DNA of 64,000 nt from Pasteuria penetrans (lineage in GTDB: Bacteria > Bacillota > Bacilli > Thermoactinomycetales > Thermoactinomycetaceae). Numbering within the stretch: the stretch's first letter is position 1; each line of letters opens with the position of its first letter. The stretch is from assembly GCF_900538055.1 (NCBI RefSeq), contig NZ_UZAC03000001.1:620001-684000 (forward strand). The letters are read 5' to 3'. Of the stretch, positions 15,995 to 25,551 are shown in pieces. Below the pieces are notes generated by a model that ran no database searches, was not told the origin of the DNA, and saw only the letters and a list, made by a program, of their open reading frames with translations. A program made the translations under genes and the position numbers.

Positions 15995-17317
15995 TTATAT
16001 AACCTTAACGATCTTTGTTGGATCCCCAGTTTTGGAATTTCTCATGGTTTTCCTATATTCATGAGGTGCTAAATATCCTAAACTCCCATGGCAGTATTCC
16101 CCATTATAATGCTTTATAAATGCAATGCGCTCCCTACAAAATTCCTTAAAATTGCGGAACTCAAACCTGTCCAGAAAATTGCTCCTCACAATACTATGAT
16201 AAGACTCGATATGCGCATTATGGTTGGGTGATTTGTTGGGTATCCGTTCGTGGTAAATCCCAATGGTTTCCATGAATTTGTGAAACTCGTGACTGACAAA
16301 TTGCGAACCATTGTCTGTTCGAATCATGGGATTTCCCTCCCCTTTTCCCACGCACTTTTTCAAATCCTCCTGTATCGATTTCACAACATCCCTGGATTTA
16401 CAGGATAAGTAGCCTTGGGAGAAAACAGTAACCCTGTCAAAAACATCGATTATGCTCAAAATTTGAACCATAGTATGGTCCGCGATTCGTTTATGCTGAA
16501 TATCCATTTCCCAGAGCTGATTAGAGGCCGTTACCTTCCGTTCATAGGCTCTATGAGCGGGTAGGGAGAAGCGGCGTTTTTTTCCTCGGTGACGGAGGAG
16601 TCTTGATTCTTTACAGGGGTGGTGCATTTTCTTATGATTAACAATAACTCCATTTCTCCCCCTTCCTTTGTATGCTAGTTTTCTATAACCATAAGCATCA
16701 AATTTATTTTATGTTATTTGTCCTAGCACAATATCCATGACCTTTTCATTACTTATCCTTCTTTCTTTCTCATCCAAGGCATATCCAGGAACGTTCCCTT
16801 TCCCTTTTCCTTTCCCAGAATGCATACGGACCACTTTTTTCTCACCATCATGTGGAATTTCTCCCTGATTTTCCTTATGTTTCCGGTAAGCATACTTTGA
16901 CACATTGATAATATCCAGGGTTTTGTTCTGCGAATACCCCTTTCTCATCCAGCACTTTGCCACCTCAATCCGATTTTTGGGGCAGAGATTCTGCTTTTTT
17001 ACGAGGTCCTCCAGGATATCGATTCTGAGCTGACCCCCCTCTTTTTGTTTCTTCAACTGTTCCTTCAGTTGGTAGATCTGTTCCCTTAATTCGAGAATGG
17101 TTTTATGGGAAACATTTTGTTTACCCAAAGATACCTTTTTTGCCTTATCTCCTGTTTTTTCCCAAAGATCCTCTTTCACCTTATACTGCTTCACCCAACT
17201 TCGAACGGTTCTGGGGACGAGTCCATAGTTACGAGCAACTTCGGACACATTACCGTTATGTAGAGCCTCTTTCACTATTTTCTTCTTTAGCTCCATGGTG
17301 TAGCGTTTTTTCTTCAT
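15995..17317 (-). pseudogene. IS3-family transposase (OrfB-like), in-frame stop
   Basis: Two frames, 16709-17317 and 15995-16627, lie in the same phase. The sequence between them reads through as coding (NKFDAYGYRKLAYKGRGRNGV) except for one TAA at 16709-16711. The N-terminal part has a helix-turn-helix (NVSEVARNYGLVPRTVRSWVKQY), a coiled coil and a second small helix-turn-helix. The C-terminal part is a DDE integrase core with Asp in WEMDIQHK, Asp in RTDNGSQF and Glu in NAHIESYHS. All catalytic residues are present, so the nonsense codon is probably the main lesion. The start overlaps orfA by four bases (ATGA). Confidence 0.85.
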
Positions 17318-17619
17318 TTTCCCCCTGTCCTTTTCCTCAATCGACTGATTTCCAACTCTTTACCGCCCCAAAGCCTTTTTAAATCATCAATTTCTCTCTG
17401 TAGAGACCGGAGGGAGGGCAAATCCATCGGATATCGGCCCTTAGATGGGGAAAATGACGCAGCTAGCACGCCTTCCCTGTCCTCTTTTATCCATCTTTCG
17501 ATTGTACTGACAGCAACGTCAAGCTGTCTAGATACCTGGGCAATATGCTGTCCATTCTTGACTTGTTCAACCGCCTTTTGTTCGAATTCCAACGAGAATT
17601 TTTTCCGAACCGCTTTCAT
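17314..17619 (-). CDS. IS3-family OrfA (helix-turn-helix protein)
   Basis: 101 residues. The N-terminal half is a transposase helix-turn-helix (FSLEFEQKAVEQVKNGQHIAQVSRQLDVAVSTIERWIKE) and the C-terminal half a leucine-zipper-like helix. It begins at ATG 17619 after GGGGGGGAAC and overlaps the next frame by ATGA. This is the usual first gene of an IS3-type element, here with a second helix-turn-helix at the start of the downstream frame. I could not define the element's terminal inverted repeats. Confidence 0.8.
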   Translation of the reverse strand: MKAVRKKFSLEFEQKAVEQVKNGQHIAQVSRQLDVAVSTIERWIKEDREGVLAASFSPSKGRYPMDLPSLRSLQREIDDLKRLWGGKELEISRLRKRTGGK

Positions 17620-17679
17620 GGTTCCCCCCCCACGGGAAAGTACCCCTATTGTACCGATCAGGGTTAATTATATCAGGGG

Positions 17680-17856
17680 GCCTAATACATGGGATCGAAA
17701 CCCATATAGAACACAGCAGAGGAAGGTGCGAAGAACGTGACACCAGACTGGTGTTCTGAATGGGTAAAATCCTATGGGATCATAAGAGCCACATAATGCG
17801 AGAGTAGTACGTGTGGTTCTGTGAGAGGGTTGGCTGAGATGTCAGCCCTACTCGAC
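17680..17856 (+). mobile_element. Group II intron 3' end (type F)
   Basis: Domain V reads GAGCCACATAATGCGAGAGTAGTACGTGTGGTTCTG, followed by the domain VI stem TTGGCTGAGATGTCAGCCC and CTACTCGAC at 17848-17856. The bases before it match the C-terminal coding end of the intron reverse transcriptase at 21595-21680. The same module occurs inverted at 1692-1870. Confidence 0.75.
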
Positions 17857-18178
17857 GGTCATAGGACAGGGGGAGCAAAGGAACATCCTTTGACTTCCTG
17901 GGGTTTTACGTTTTGCCCACGTCAGGCCGTAACTCATGTGGGGGGAAGGTTTCTAGGTTACAATCCAGCCATCAGCCGGAAATCAAGGAAGAAGATAGCT
18001 AAGCGGGGGAAGGAAGGTAGGAAAACACATAGGTCCAGATAGGGAACTGCATGAGGTGGCGGAAAGGTCCAATCCCATATGGAGGGGCTGGGTGAATTAC
18101 TATGGGGTCTTTGATCCCTCACATCTGAGGAAATCCCTACTACGGAGTTTCGATGACAATGTTTTGGCCTGGTGGGCC
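17857..18178 (+). pseudogene. Group II intron reverse transcriptase, domain X part, interrupted
   Basis: Translation gives 'TSWGFTFCPRQAV', 'GGRFLGYNPAISRKSRKKIAK' and, after a frame change near 18030, 'IWRGWVNYYGVFDPSHLRKSLLRSF' and 'VLAWWA'. These are the maturase-domain landmarks of intron-encoded reverse transcriptases. The frame resumes at 21595 after removal of the nested introns, giving 'GKKYKGG' through 'VLFAHW', the usual C-terminal end. The N-terminal two thirds are missing and the frame is shifted, so it cannot be active as it stands. Confidence 0.8.
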
Positions 18179-18566
18179 GTGTGTCAAGAAGTCGTTCAAG
18201 AGATGAAGGTTGCTCGGCCCTTCGTAACCGGCTGATAGGTAGCAGGTTACAAACTGCCTAGTGCTGCTGGGGTAAAGTGCCCTGGTTGTGAGCGATCTAG
18301 GAAAAGGCAGGGCATGACCCTGTCAGGTGGGAATCGGGGAGATCAGCGAAAGCGAACCGTTCGAAGACGCATCGAAAAGGCTAGTTCATGTCAAAACCGA
18401 TGTGGGGTCCTAACGTCGGGATGAACCGTGGGGGATGACCTATCTACTGCCCTGGTGGCATGCGGTGTATAGGCGGGATGTGTGTCAAGAAGTCGTTCAA
18501 GAGATGAAGGTTGCTCGGCCCTTCGTAACCGGCTGATAGGTAGCAGGTTACAAACCGCCTAGTGCT

Positions 18567-19233
18567 GTGTGTCAAGAAGTCGTTCAAGAGATGAAGGTTG
18601 CTCGGCCCTTCGTAACCGGCTGGTAGGTAGCAGGTTACAAACTGCCTAGTGCTGCTGGGGTAAAGTGCCCTGGTTGTGAGCGATCTAGGAAAAGGCAGGG
18701 CATGACCCTGTCAGGTGGGAATCGGGGAGATCAGCGAAAGCGAACCGTTCGAAGACGCATCGAAAGGCGTAGTCCATGTCAAAACCGAGGTGGGGCACTA
18801 ACGTCGGGATAAACCGTGGGGGACGACCTATCTTCTGCCCCGGTGGCATGCGGTGTACAGGCGGGATGAACCCGATTTAGGCTCTTGGTCGGAACTTGAG
18901 AGATCGTCGTACGGCGTCCGGCTGTCGCCAGATGGAAAGACCGAGGATAAACCGAGGTTCCGTGCACGAAGTCGGATCAGCTCATAGTAGTGTGGAAGCT
19001 TCTGTAATGGGAGTGGAGCGAAGGGGCTGACTCATCCTGAGGAGGACAGTAAAATGAAACTTTAGTGGGAGATCCGCTGGAGGAGATCACTGGAACCTCG
19101 GAGCAACATCCCTATAATCGAAGTATGACCTAAAGGGTCTGAAGATTGGGATGGGATGAGAAGAGCTGGATGATGCGAGAGTATCACGTCCAGTTCTGTG
19201 AGGGACTCGGCTGAAATGCCGGGTCTACTCGAC
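18567..19233 (+). mobile_element. Group II intron C, complete 667-base copy inside B
   Basis: Uninterrupted from GTGTGTCAAG to CTACTCGAC. It enters B at CTAGTGCT / GCTGG, and B resumes at 19234 with 'gctggtgtggaaacaccccggtggtgag', the counterpart of 'gctggggtaaagtgccctggttgtgag' in the intact copies. It provides the reference structure: domain I from 18567, domain V near 19170-19205, domain VI and the 3' end by 19233. No ORF. Confidence 0.88.
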
Positions 19234-19448
19234 GCTGGTGTGGAAACACCCCGGTGGTGAGCGATCTAGGAAAAGGCAGGGCATGACCCTGTCAGGTGGG
19301 AATCGGGGAGATCAGCGAAAGCGAACCAGCCGAAGACGCATCGAAAGGTATAGTCCATGTCAAAACCGATGTGGGTCCCGAACGTCGGGATGAACCGTGG
19401 GGGATGACCTATCTACTGCCCCGGTGGCATGCGGTGTTCAGGCGGGAT

Positions 19449-20823
19449 GTGTGTCAAGAAGTCGTTCAAGAGATGAAGGTTGCTCGGCCCTTCGTAACCG
19501 GCTGATAGGTAGCAGGTTACAAACCGCCTAGTGCTGTGTGTCAAGAAGTCGTTCAAGAGATGAAGGTTGCTCGGCCCTTCGTAACCGGCTGGTAGGTAGC
19601 AGGTTACAAACTGCCTAGTGCTGCTGGGGTAAAGTGCCCTGGTTGTGAGCGATCTAGGAAAAGGCAGGGCATGACCCTGTCAGGTGGGAATCGGGGAGAT
19701 CAGCGAAAGCGAACCGTTCGAAGACGCATCGAAAGGCGTAGTCCATGTCAAAACCGAGGTGGGGCACTAACGTCGGGATAAACCGTGGGGGACGACCTAT
19801 CTTCTGCCCCGGTGGCATGCGGTGTACAGGCGGGATGAACCCGATTTAGGCTCTTGGTCGGAACTTGAGAGATCGTCGTACGGCGTCCGGCTGTCGCCAG
19901 ATGGAAAGACCGAGGATAAACCGAGGTTCCGTGCACGAAGTCGGATCAGCTCATAGTAGTGTGGAAGCTTCTGTAATGGGAGTGGAGCGAAGGGGCTGAC
20001 TCATCCTGAGGAGGACAGTAAAATGAAACTTTAGTGGGAGATCCGCTGGAGGAGATCACTGGAACCTCGGAGCAACATCCCTATAATCGAAGTATGACCT
20101 AAAGGGTCTGAAGATTGGGATGGGATGAGAAGAGCTGGATGATGCGAGAGTATCACGTCCAGTTCTGTGAGGGACTCGGCTGAAATGCCGGGTCTACTCG
20201 ACGCTGGTGTGGAAACACCCCGGTGGTGAGCGATCTAGGAAAAGGCAGGGCATGACCCTGTCAGGTGGGAATCGGGGAGATCAGCGAAAGCGAACCAGCC
20301 GAAGACGCATCGAAAGGAATAGTCCATGTCAAAACCGATGTGGGTCCCGAACGTCGGGATGAACCGTGGGGGATGATCTATCTACTGCCCCGGTGGCATG
20401 CGGTGTTCAGGCGGGATGAACCCGATTTAGGCTCTTGATCGGAACTTGAGAGATCGTCGTACGGCGTCTGGCTGTCGCCAGATGTATAAAGACCGAGGAC
20501 AAACCGAGGTTCCGTGCACGAAGTCGGATCAGCTCATAGTAGTGAGGAAGCTTCTGTAATGGAAGTGGAGCGAAGGGGCTGACTCATCCTGCGGAGGACA
20601 GTTAGATGAGAACTTTAGCGGGAGATCCGCTGGAGGAGATCAAACGACAACTTTAGTGGAGATCCACTATAGGAGGTCACTGGAACCTCGAAGCAACATC
20701 CCCATAATCGAAGTAGGACCTAAAGGGTCTGAAGATTGGGATGGGATGAGAAGAGCCGGATGATGCGAGAGTATCATGTCCGGATCTGTGAGGGACTCGG
20801 CTGAAATGCCGGGTCTACTCGAC
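19449..20823 (+). mobile_element. Group II intron D, inserted in B, carrying E
   Basis: It enters B at the same GCGGGAT / GAACCCGAT position that B uses in A. Removing E leaves 708 bases, the same as B and with the same 41-base extra segment (20640-20680). So D plus E is a second copy of the B plus C composite. Intron B resumes at 20824. Confidence 0.85.
19536..20202 (+). mobile_element. Group II intron E, complete 667-base copy inside D
   Basis: Same length and almost the same sequence as intron C, inserted at the same CTAGTGCT / GCTGG point. The near-identity of C and E indicates that the B/C and D/E composites share a very recent origin. Confidence 0.88.
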
Positions 20824-21594
20824 GAACCCGATTTAGGCTCTTGATCGGAACTTGAGAGATCGTCGTACGGCGTCTGGCTGTCGCCAGATGTATAAAGACC
20901 GAGGACAAACCGAGGTTCCGTGCACGAAGTCGGATCAGCTCATAGTAGTGAGGAAGCTTCTGTAATGGAAGTGGAGCGAAGGGGCTGACTCATCCTGCGG
21001 AGGACAGTTAGATGAGAACTTTAGCGGGAGATCCGCTGGAGGAGATCAAACGACAACTTTAGTGGAGATCCACTATAGGAGGTCACTGGAACCTCGGAGC
21101 AACATCCCCATAATCGAAGTAGGACCTAAAGGGTCTGAAGATTGGGATGGGATGAGAAGAGCCGGATGATGCGAGAGTATCATGTCCGGATCTGTGAGGG
21201 ACTCGGCTGAAATGCCGGGTCTACTCGACGAACCCGATGTAGGCTCTTGATCGGAACTTGAGAGATCGTCGTACGGCGTCTGGCTGCCGCCAGATGGAAA
21301 GACCGAGGACAACTGAGGTTCCGTGCACGAAGTCGGATCAGCTCATAGTAGTGAGGAAGCTTCTGTAATGGAAGTGGAGCGAAGGGGCTGACTCATCCTG
21401 AGGAGGACAGTAAAATGAAACTCTAGTGGGAGATCCGCTAGAGGAGATCACTGGAACCTCGGAGCAACATCCCTATAATCGAAGTAGGACCTAAAGGGTC
21501 TGAAGATTGGGATGGGATGAGAAGAGCTGGATGATGCGAGAGTATCACGTCCAGTTCTGTGAGGGACTCGGCTGAAATGCCGGGTCTACTCGAC

Positions 21595-21750
21595 GGAAAG
21601 AAGTACAAGGGTGGATCCAGTACATACGAAGAAGGTACAGGAGTCCTGTTCGCCCACTGGCACACAGATGGGACCATAAGGGCCGCATAGTGCGAGAGTA
21701 GTACATGTGGTTTTGTGAGAGGGTTGGCTGGGATGCCAGTCCTGCTCGAC
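21595..21750 (+). mobile_element. Reverse transcriptase C-terminus and 3' end of the host intron (type F)
   Basis: Reading continues from 18178: 'GKKYKGG', then 'VLFAHWHTDG' and a stop at about 21690. This is followed by domain V (GGCCGCATAGTGCGAGAGTAGTACATGTGGTTTTG), domain VI and CTGCTCGAC ending at 21750. It is the 3' end of the intron that hosts the whole nest. Confidence 0.75.
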
Positions 21751-21882
21751 GGGGATTATGTTATTTTTCAGGATCATGGTGGAATCCCCTTCTGGGGTCC
21801 GGTCGTTGAACTGGAGGGTGTCACATTTTGGTGCTTCTTTCCCCATCTTTTCTTTTTTTCTGGGCTTGCTGTGGTTGGGGGG

Positions 21883-22623
21883 TTATCCGGATTTTCTACT
21901 CCTGACTACTGGTTCCTTTCCTACTAGGTCGAGTTCAAAAATAGCCCGGTATGGGGCGGTGCTTGCGATGAAGTCGAACGGGTAGCAAGTGGTGATGTAG
22001 AGTTTAGATTCCTTACCTTTATATTCCTTGACGACATCGGCATCGCCGGGGACGATTCGTAGGGAGCGCATTTGGTAAATGTATTGGATTTCGTGATTGC
22101 TTAGGATGACATATTCCCCGGGTTTCTTGAGGGTAACTTTGGGTTCATCCTTCTTCCTGGTGGAATCGGCGACGAATTGTTGAAATTTGCTAAGATGGGT
22201 ATCGTTGTGCCCGCTGAGGATTGCGATTCCCCTATCCCCGGGGAGAACTGTACCCGGACGATTGAGGAGGATTGTGCCCTTTTTCAGGCATTCCTTTTCT
22301 ACGCCCCCGCTGTCCCGTGTTTCGGGGATGTAACGAATAGAGTAGGCGAAGGTAGGACTCAGGCGAGGGACTCTCATTTCAAATATTTTTTGACATTTTT
22401 TATATTTAACTCTAATATTTTTAATAAATTCTTTTTTGTTTTCATTGTTCTTAAGGGCGGGTCGTGGGGCGGTATCATTCCAATCGATGGTATTGGAGGT
22501 GTATGACTCGGTTTCGGAGCCGGCACTCTGGCTCTCACTCCATAGTTTATATCCAAAATAGGATGCTGTTGCTATTCCACCAAGAACGACGAACCATGCT
22601 ATGCGTTCAGCAAAGCGAATCAT
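21883..22623 (-). CDS. Class D-like sortase, copy 2
   Basis: 246 residues, the longest copy. Membrane anchor at about residues 8-27, then an acidic linker. His139 lies in SGHNDTHL (Asn replaces the usual Arg), Cys213 in TTCYPF and Arg226 in APYRAIFE. The extra Cys pair is Cys77 and Cys112. ATG 22623 follows GGGAGGT. The 60 residues before the catalytic domain are Lys/Asn-rich. It sits just beyond the intron nest in opposite orientation. Confidence 0.9.
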   Translation of the reverse strand: MIRFAERIAWFVVLGGIATASYFGYKLWSESQSAGSETESYTSNTIDWNDTAPRPALKNNENKKEFIKNIRVKYKKCQKIFEMRVPRLSPTFAYSIRYIPETRDSGGVEKECLKKGTILLNRPGTVLPGDRGIAILSGHNDTHLSKFQQFVADSTRKKDEPKVTLKKPGEYVILSNHEIQYIYQMRSLRIVPGDADVVKEYKGKESKLYITTCYPFDFIASTAPYRAIFELDLVGKEPVVRSRKSG

Positions 22624-23283
22624 GAACCTGCAGACCTCCCGAAATGAGCCAAGGGTCCGAACGATCTTCCACTATGTGCCTAACGAGGGTGCCCCTGTAG
22701 AATCTACTGTATGATCTGCGCATGCTATACGTAGAGTAGAGAGGGGATGATGGAGTTATATGTAATATATATAATATTTTATAATCCGCAAATTCACTTT
22801 ATCATTCGTGCGTGCTGTATGTAGGATGGGAGGTCTCTGTCCGATAGATACGGTACCCCTTCGTCTAGGGCGGGATCTGGAAAGGAGATCCCCCTTCCTG
22901 TGGTGCATGGGGTGCTATGGCAATAGGGGGGCGGAGGAAAGGAGAAGAGGTATTTTCCAGCGTTTCTTTGGAGCTAGTTGTATGGAATTATTTCCCTGCG
23001 GATGATGGATTGGGTTGGGGTTTCCATGGGGAAACTATGTCGTGGGAACCCGTATGGATTTCAGATGGTGTGGTTTCTTGAAACTATTTCCTTTTGTGTT
23101 TGGCGTATACGTGGGATATAGGATGGAGTGTTTTTGCGATCCGTGACGTAGGGAAACTGCGCTTTTATTCTACCATAGTAGGCTGTGGTCCACTATTCCC
23201 CCTCTTGTTTGTTGTATGTATGGGGTGGCATTGGCGAGTCGGTGGGCTAGCGTTATGGGTGTGGGGGGCAGGTTGTTTGTCTT
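22624..23283. other. Intergenic region without a supported gene
   Basis: Short frames at 22808-23005 and 23094-23309 lack ribosome binding sites and family features. An AT-rich block at 22755-22790 may hold promoter elements. Confidence 0.4.
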
Positions 23284-23694
23284 ATGGAAAAGGAAAATTA
23301 TCGTGTTGATCTTACGAATGGTGCACAACGTGCTACGATCCAAAGGGTGGAGGATGTTGGGGGCCGCTCCAGGGATATTGTGGATACGGAGATGAGTTTT
23401 CTTGTTTCCGCTACGAAGGAGGAGATTGCCGAGCTGGATACGTTGTTCAAACAGGCTGAGAAGGCGGACGTGGCTACCTTTGGCATGGCCCAGGTTCCTT
23501 TTCTCAGTTCCAAGACATTCGAGAGCTACAATCAAAGGGCGGATTATGCCTTGGATCGTATCTATGAACGGTTGCATGCATTAGGGGTGATGAATATGAT
23601 TGCGTCCCCTCCGACCGTAGTGGATTCTCCGGGTCCTGGTGCAATACGGGAAGTAAAGCAGAATATGGAAGGGGATTCTACAACTGGTATGTAA
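23284..23694 (+). CDS. Hypothetical soluble helical protein
   Basis: 136 residues from ATG 23284, with no signal peptide or membrane segment. It is helix-rich with many Glu, Lys and Ala in the centre (KEEIAELDTLFKQAEKADVA, then a Tyr/Arg-rich helix). The composition is that of a real protein and a GC-rich hairpin with T5 follows, but the ribosome binding site is weak (GGGGGCAGG, far upstream). I recognise no family. Confidence 0.55.
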   Translation: MEKENYRVDLTNGAQRATIQRVEDVGGRSRDIVDTEMSFLVSATKEEIAELDTLFKQAEKADVATFGMAQVPFLSSKTFESYNQRADYALDRIYERLHALGVMNMIASPPTVVDSPGPGAIREVKQNMEGDSTTGM

Positions 23695-23753
23695 CGGAGG
23701 GCGTGATTGGATGTATTGATGGGATGGGTTTCATTCCATAGTCCAGCTGGACG

Positions 23754-23786
23754 GGGATGGGGTTCGCCTGGCCCCTTTTTGTTTTA
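23754..23786 (+). terminator. Possible terminator
   Basis: A GGGG...CCCC hairpin around TTCGCCTGG followed by TTTTTG, 60 bases after the stop at 23694. Confidence 0.4.
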
Positions 23787-24600
23787 TGTTATTACAGAAA
23801 AATTTTCTAAAGGGTATTGACTAATCTTAGTATTATAGGCATAATCACGAGTGGGATTGTTTTCTGGGGAATGCACCGTTTAGAGTTCTGAGGAAGTGTT
23901 ACACGGATTCAGAGTGTATTCCTTTTATTATGTTGGGAGATGGGTTGTGTTCGATTGTATGCGTAAATTCCCCGTGTGGGGTTTCTCCGTGGATTTTTTG
24001 AAAGTTGATCCTATCCCAGAGGGTTCTTTTTGAATTCCAGTCATCAAAGTGTATTTATTTTTTATGAATATACAGGGATGAAATCAAATTCGAGCGGCCT
24101 GCTTTCGACTACCGCGCACAAAATTGTTCTATCGACTGATGAAAGATGTGGTGCCCAACAACGGGGAGGATAGATTTTTATCTAAATAAATTTTGTATAA
24201 ATTTTTATTTAAAAAATAATATTTCATCCGTAGTGTTTGCTTTCGTATACGCAAATACGTGAATTCATTAAGTCAAGAACGTTGCTCTCCTCGGTCTTGT
24301 GGTAGTAGCAGGCGGATATTGGGGATTTTATCAGGGAAACACCTTGCTTTTGGATCGTTGTATTCATCCCAATAAAAAATATGTGTCTAGTGTTTATAAC
24401 TATTATTGTGAGATAGTAAGTATTGGTAAATAAGGCTTTTGGGGTAGTACCCATGGAACGTTGGGGGGAAGGGGTTGGTTGCTCCCCAGTGGATTTTAAA
24501 CGCGGCTCATGATGAGCAAGTCCGAGGGTTTTTGTGGTACTATCCCTAGTCGTCATGAGGTGATCATTAGGAAACTACAGTGTGGAATGGGGGTGTGGTT
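23787..24600. other. Non-coding region
   Basis: No supported gene. AT-rich patches at 24050-24080 and 24180-24225. The minus-strand frame at 24224-24556 has no ribosome binding site and no family feature. Confidence 0.35.
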
Positions 24601-24607
24601 TATAAAG

Positions 24608-25064
24608 ATGAACATAAATAATAAAAAGAGAATTTTTATAAAAATTTTGTTCTCCGTCCCTATCATAGTGTTTTCGTTGTCCTCTGTTGTGGTGGCGTTT
24701 GCGTTTGATGTCGACGTCATAGATCCACCGGAGGAGGCAGTATCTAGTACCACCGAGGTAGCGACTACATCATCCGATGCTAGAGGTTCATCAGGGGGGG
24801 TGGTGCCCGTCATTGTGGGGGAATGGAATGGTCCAGCTTTGTCCAACTCCTACACAATCCGAAAAAAATGGGACGATCGTAAGTTGGATCAAACCACATC
24901 GGATCATAACCCGTTGGGGGGCGATGTGGATGGGAACCTTAGGGCCCCATGATGATGCGTGGGTACTTATACATGCGTGTGATTCTATAAGGGGGTTGGA
25001 CGGGATGCCTTTGGTTTCATTCGATGGGGGCTCGGGTGAAAAATATCGAATTTGCTGGACGTGA
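24608..25064 (+). pseudogene. Small secreted protein, probably frameshifted
   Basis: From ATG 24608 the frame gives a Lys-rich N-terminus (NINNKKRIFIK), a hydrophobic core and a likely cleavage after VVVAFA: a typical signal peptide. A Thr/Ser/Glu-rich segment follows, ending at a stop at 24952. In the next frame, coding-like sequence continues (GPHDDAWVLIHACDSIRG...EKYRICWT) to 25064. One base lost or gained near 24940-24948 would join them into about 150 residues. The first part alone may be the working product. Family unknown. Confidence 0.45.
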
Positions 25065-25551
25065 ATCAATTTTCCTCTTCTTTTTGGGGACATGTGTGTA
25101 GCATGTTGCCATACCTTATACGTGTGGGATGGGGGAAAGGAATGAATGGTGTGGGCAGGTAAGGCAATAATAATGACAATGGGGATCGTAAAGCGGATTC
25201 TATCAATTAGGCTCTTTTGAATCTTTGCACAGGGACATGGAGATGATATGATATAGGAGCAGGGTGGGGGTTCTGTCTAGGGTATCTTTTCTTTGGGCCC
25301 ACTGTTGGGTCAGTCCCGCTTCCCTGATGGTTTTGTGTTTCGTTTGTTGTTCCTCTTGTGGTTCGTATAGATACTAGGTTGGGTGGGAAAGTGTCGTTTT
25401 TCCAGCTGGTCTCTTTTGCGGCTGGATTCCCTCCTAAGGTTTGTAGCGGGGTTGTAGGTTGATTGTGGGATGATCTACAATGGGGTGTGTTTCTGGTGTG
25501 CGGGTTCGAATGCTGGTCATAGGGCTACGTTAGACCCACTACAATTAGAGG
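25065..25551. other. Intergenic region without a supported gene
   Basis: No reading frame with a start signal. The stretch is G/T-rich on the plus strand, like coding sequence of this genome, so a fully decayed gene is possible. Confidence 0.3.

Larger units (their letters stand above)
18480..21229 (+). mobile_element. Group II intron B, inserted in A, itself twice interrupted
   Basis: It enters intron A at GCGGGAT / GAACCCGAT, the uninterrupted sequence of which is seen in intron C at about 18861-18876. Removing introns C (667) and D (1375) leaves 708 bases. B differs from A, C and E by a 41-base extra segment near 21040-21080, a second 'aactttagtggagatccact' stem. Confidence 0.85.
18179..21594 (+). 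mobile_element. Group II intron A, outermost, ORF-less, interrupted
   Basis: The 5' end is GTGTG (bacterial consensus GUGYG). The 3' end has domain V (GAGCTGGATGATGCGAGAGTATCACGTCCAGTTCTG) and ends CTACTCGAC. Subtracting inserted intron B (2750 bases) leaves 666 bases, matching introns C and E (667). No reading frame exists in domain IV, so splicing or mobility would need a protein supplied in trans. It sits inside the reverse transcriptase remnant, and removing it rejoins the coding frame exactly (...WWA / GKKYKGG...). Confidence 0.85.

Noticed and set aside
18779-19936. Small minus-strand ORFs of 62-86 residues repeated within the intron nest
   Set aside because: They are the complement of structured intron RNA, occur once per copy and have no start signals.
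18480-21229. CRISPR or ordinary satellite array in the highly repeated 18-21 kb region
   Set aside because: The units are 667-708 bases, contain group II intron domain V/VI, and interrupt each other at fixed points with host resumption. No short spacers or direct repeats of CRISPR size.
24224-24556. Minus-strand 110-residue ORF
   Set aside because: No ribosome binding site, no hydrophobic or domain pattern, and AT-rich flanks typical of non-coding DNA here.
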